16,809 nucleotides of DNA. Origin: Elusimicrobiota bacterium (GTDB lineage: Bacteria > Elusimicrobiota > Elusimicrobia > Elusimicrobiales > Elusimicrobiaceae). The stretch spans positions 1-16,809 of the forward strand of contig JAEXBW010000061.1 in assembly GCA_023393825.1 (NCBI GenBank), read 5' to 3'. Position 1 is the stretch's first letter. Each line of letters starts with the position of its first letter. Under the pieces are notes generated by a model that saw only the letters and a program-made list of their open reading frames with translations, ran no database searches and was not told where the DNA came from. This document shows positions 15,725-16,809 of the stretch, piece by piece. Both the position numbers and the translations under genes were made by a program.

Positions 15725-16809
15725 TTAAAACAAATTGGCCATTGAGAAGTAAATATAAGCTCTCTTATCGCCGTCTTTATGGTTAAGGCCGTAACCCCAG
15801 TCCAATCTTATGGGCAGGCTGGGCGTTACTATACGCAAGCCCATACCTACGCCCATCTTAAAGGCATCTTCTTCTTCGCCCGTTTTAAGTTTTATATCGC
15901 CAAAGTTCTTCCAAGAGTTGCCGATATCAAAGAAAGCCGCCAGCTGTGCTATTGTCCTTCTGCCTTCGCGCGCAAGGGGGAATTTTAATTCCGCATTGGC
16001 TACATAGTAAAGTTCGCCGCCGGTTTCAGGCCCTATCTGGCCCGTGCTTTCATAACCTCTCACGGTGTCCGCGCCGCCAAGGAAAATTCTTTCGTACGCG
16101 GGTACAACGTCTGTCCTGCCGTAAGGTTTAACAAGGCCCGCTCTGTTGCCTATCATAAGCACGATAGGATAGTCTTTGCCTATGTTTATTAAAGTTTTAT
16201 TATAGCCCGATTTTAAGGACAGTTCGTAAATATCCAAATCGCCGAACATCGGTCCGCCAGATAAATCCAACCCTATTGAATTGCGGGAGCCTTCCGTCGC
16301 GTCCCAATAGCTGTCCCTTGTATCTCTGGCAAAACTTGCGCCCAGGGTGGACACATTTGTGGTGCCTTCAATAAGGCCCACTTCCGCGCCTTTGTATTGG
16401 TCGTCAATATCGTAAATTTCTATGTTCTTAAAGCTGTAAGAAAGGTTAAGGTTATAAATATCGTCGTTGAACCTGGGGCCTATGTAAATGCGTCCGCCTT
16501 TATCAAGTTCGGTATAAGCGGAACTGGTGGATTTGTAAGAGCGGTACCTTTTTGTATTAAACGCGTCCACGCCCAGCGTTATGGGTTTATCGCCAAGCCA
16601 CGGGGTGGACCAGCCGATAGTGTAATCCAAAATCCTGCTGCCGAACATAGCGCGCAGGGACAAGCGTTGAGCCTTGCCAAACAGGTTTAAGTGGTTTATG
16701 GAAACATCGCCGTAAAGCCCGTCTAAAGAGGACATTGCTATACCCGCCGTAAACATACCGGGGCGGCCTTCCACAATGTTATAACCCACGTCAACTTTGC
16801 TTGTATCGT
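15725..16809 (-). CDS. bamA: Outer-membrane assembly factor BamA, C-terminal part (5' end outside window)
   Basis: The frame is open through the window edge (the GTG at 16789 is internal), giving about 361 residues. It covers the end of the last POTRA domain (KVDVGYNIVEGRPGMF) and the 16-strand barrel. The L6 loop motif VRGY is present within GGADTVRGYES, followed by a GGELYYVANAELKFPL strand as in Omp85 proteins. The final strand ends in Phe (FSMANLF), the usual signal for barrel insertion. BamA folds and inserts outer-membrane proteins. It is the first visible gene of the minus-strand envelope operon, 74 bases ahead of the OmpH-like gene. Confidence 0.92.
   Translation of the reverse strand, partial: DTSKVDVGYNIVEGRPGMFTAGIAMSSLDGLYGDVSINHLNLFGKAQRLSLRAMFGSRILDYTIGWSTPWLGDKPITLGVDAFNTKRYRSYKSTSSAYTELDKGGRIYIGPRFNDDIYNLNLSYSFKNIEIYDIDDQYKGAEVGLIEGTTNVSTLGASFARDTRDSYWDATEGSRNSIGLDLSGGPMFGDLDIYELSLKSGYNKTLINIGKDYPIVLMIGNRAGLVKPYGRTDVVPAYERIFLGGADTVRGYESTGQIGPETGGELYYVANAELKFPLAREGRRTIAQLAAFFDIGNSWKNFGDIKLKTGEEEDAFKMGVGMGLRIVTPSLPIRLDWGYGLNHKDGDKRAYIYFSMANLF

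Overview
The window looks like ordinary chromosome from a diderm (LPS-making) bacterium of moderate GC. It carries most of an outer-membrane/lipid A biogenesis cluster (bamA, skp/ompH-like, lpxD, lpxC, fabZ, lpxA, lpxI), the C-terminal part of an LptD-like barrel, and a set of housekeeping and amino-acid genes. LpxI rather than LpxH, an unusually long OmpH protein, and the mixture of AT-rich and GCG/GCC-rich codons would fit a deep-branching phylum such as Elusimicrobiota. That placement is an impression from gene style and order; there is no rRNA or other decisive marker here.

Layout. (1) Positions 1-1907, plus strand: the 3' part of an outer-membrane barrel gene (probably lptD-like), then thymidine kinase tdk, closed by a hairpin/T-tract terminator at 1926-1973. 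(2) Positions 1977-2201: a gap without an intact gene that holds a broken reading frame on the minus strand, in register with the nth stop codon and interrupted once by TGA. (3) Positions 2202-9709, minus strand: eight tightly packed genes, transcribed as exported DUF4097-like protein -> PAT/AmpG-like MFS transporter -> tdh -> kbl -> znuA-like -> znuC-like -> znuB-like -> nth. (4) Positions 9710-9805: an AT-rich divergent promoter region. (5) Positions 9806-10711, plus strand: an EamA/DMT-family permease. (6) Positions 10731-10762: a near-perfect hairpin shared by the convergent DMT and lpxI genes. (7) Positions 10779-16809, minus strand: the envelope operon bamA (cut by the window edge) -> skp-like -> lpxD -> lpxC -> fabZ -> lpxA -> lpxI.

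How the genes fit together. BamA inserts barrels and the OmpH-like protein probably chaperones them. LpxA, LpxC, LpxD and LpxI carry out the early lipid A steps, and FabZ supplies 3-hydroxyacyl-ACP chemistry at the branch to fatty acids. LpxH is not seen, and lpxB and lpxK are not in the window. Tdh and Kbl form the two-step threonine -> glycine + acetyl-CoA route. The three ABC genes are a complete zinc/manganese importer; Tdh and LpxC are zinc enzymes, so metal supply touches both clusters.

I did not find a clearly new biological system, mobile element, CRISPR array or RNA gene. The points most worth a second look are the broken reading frame behind nth, the enlarged OmpH/Skp-like protein with an insert in its coiled coil, the tail after the last strand of the LptD-like barrel, the His/Cys tail on the metal-ABC ATPase, and the mixed content of the eight-gene minus-strand operon.
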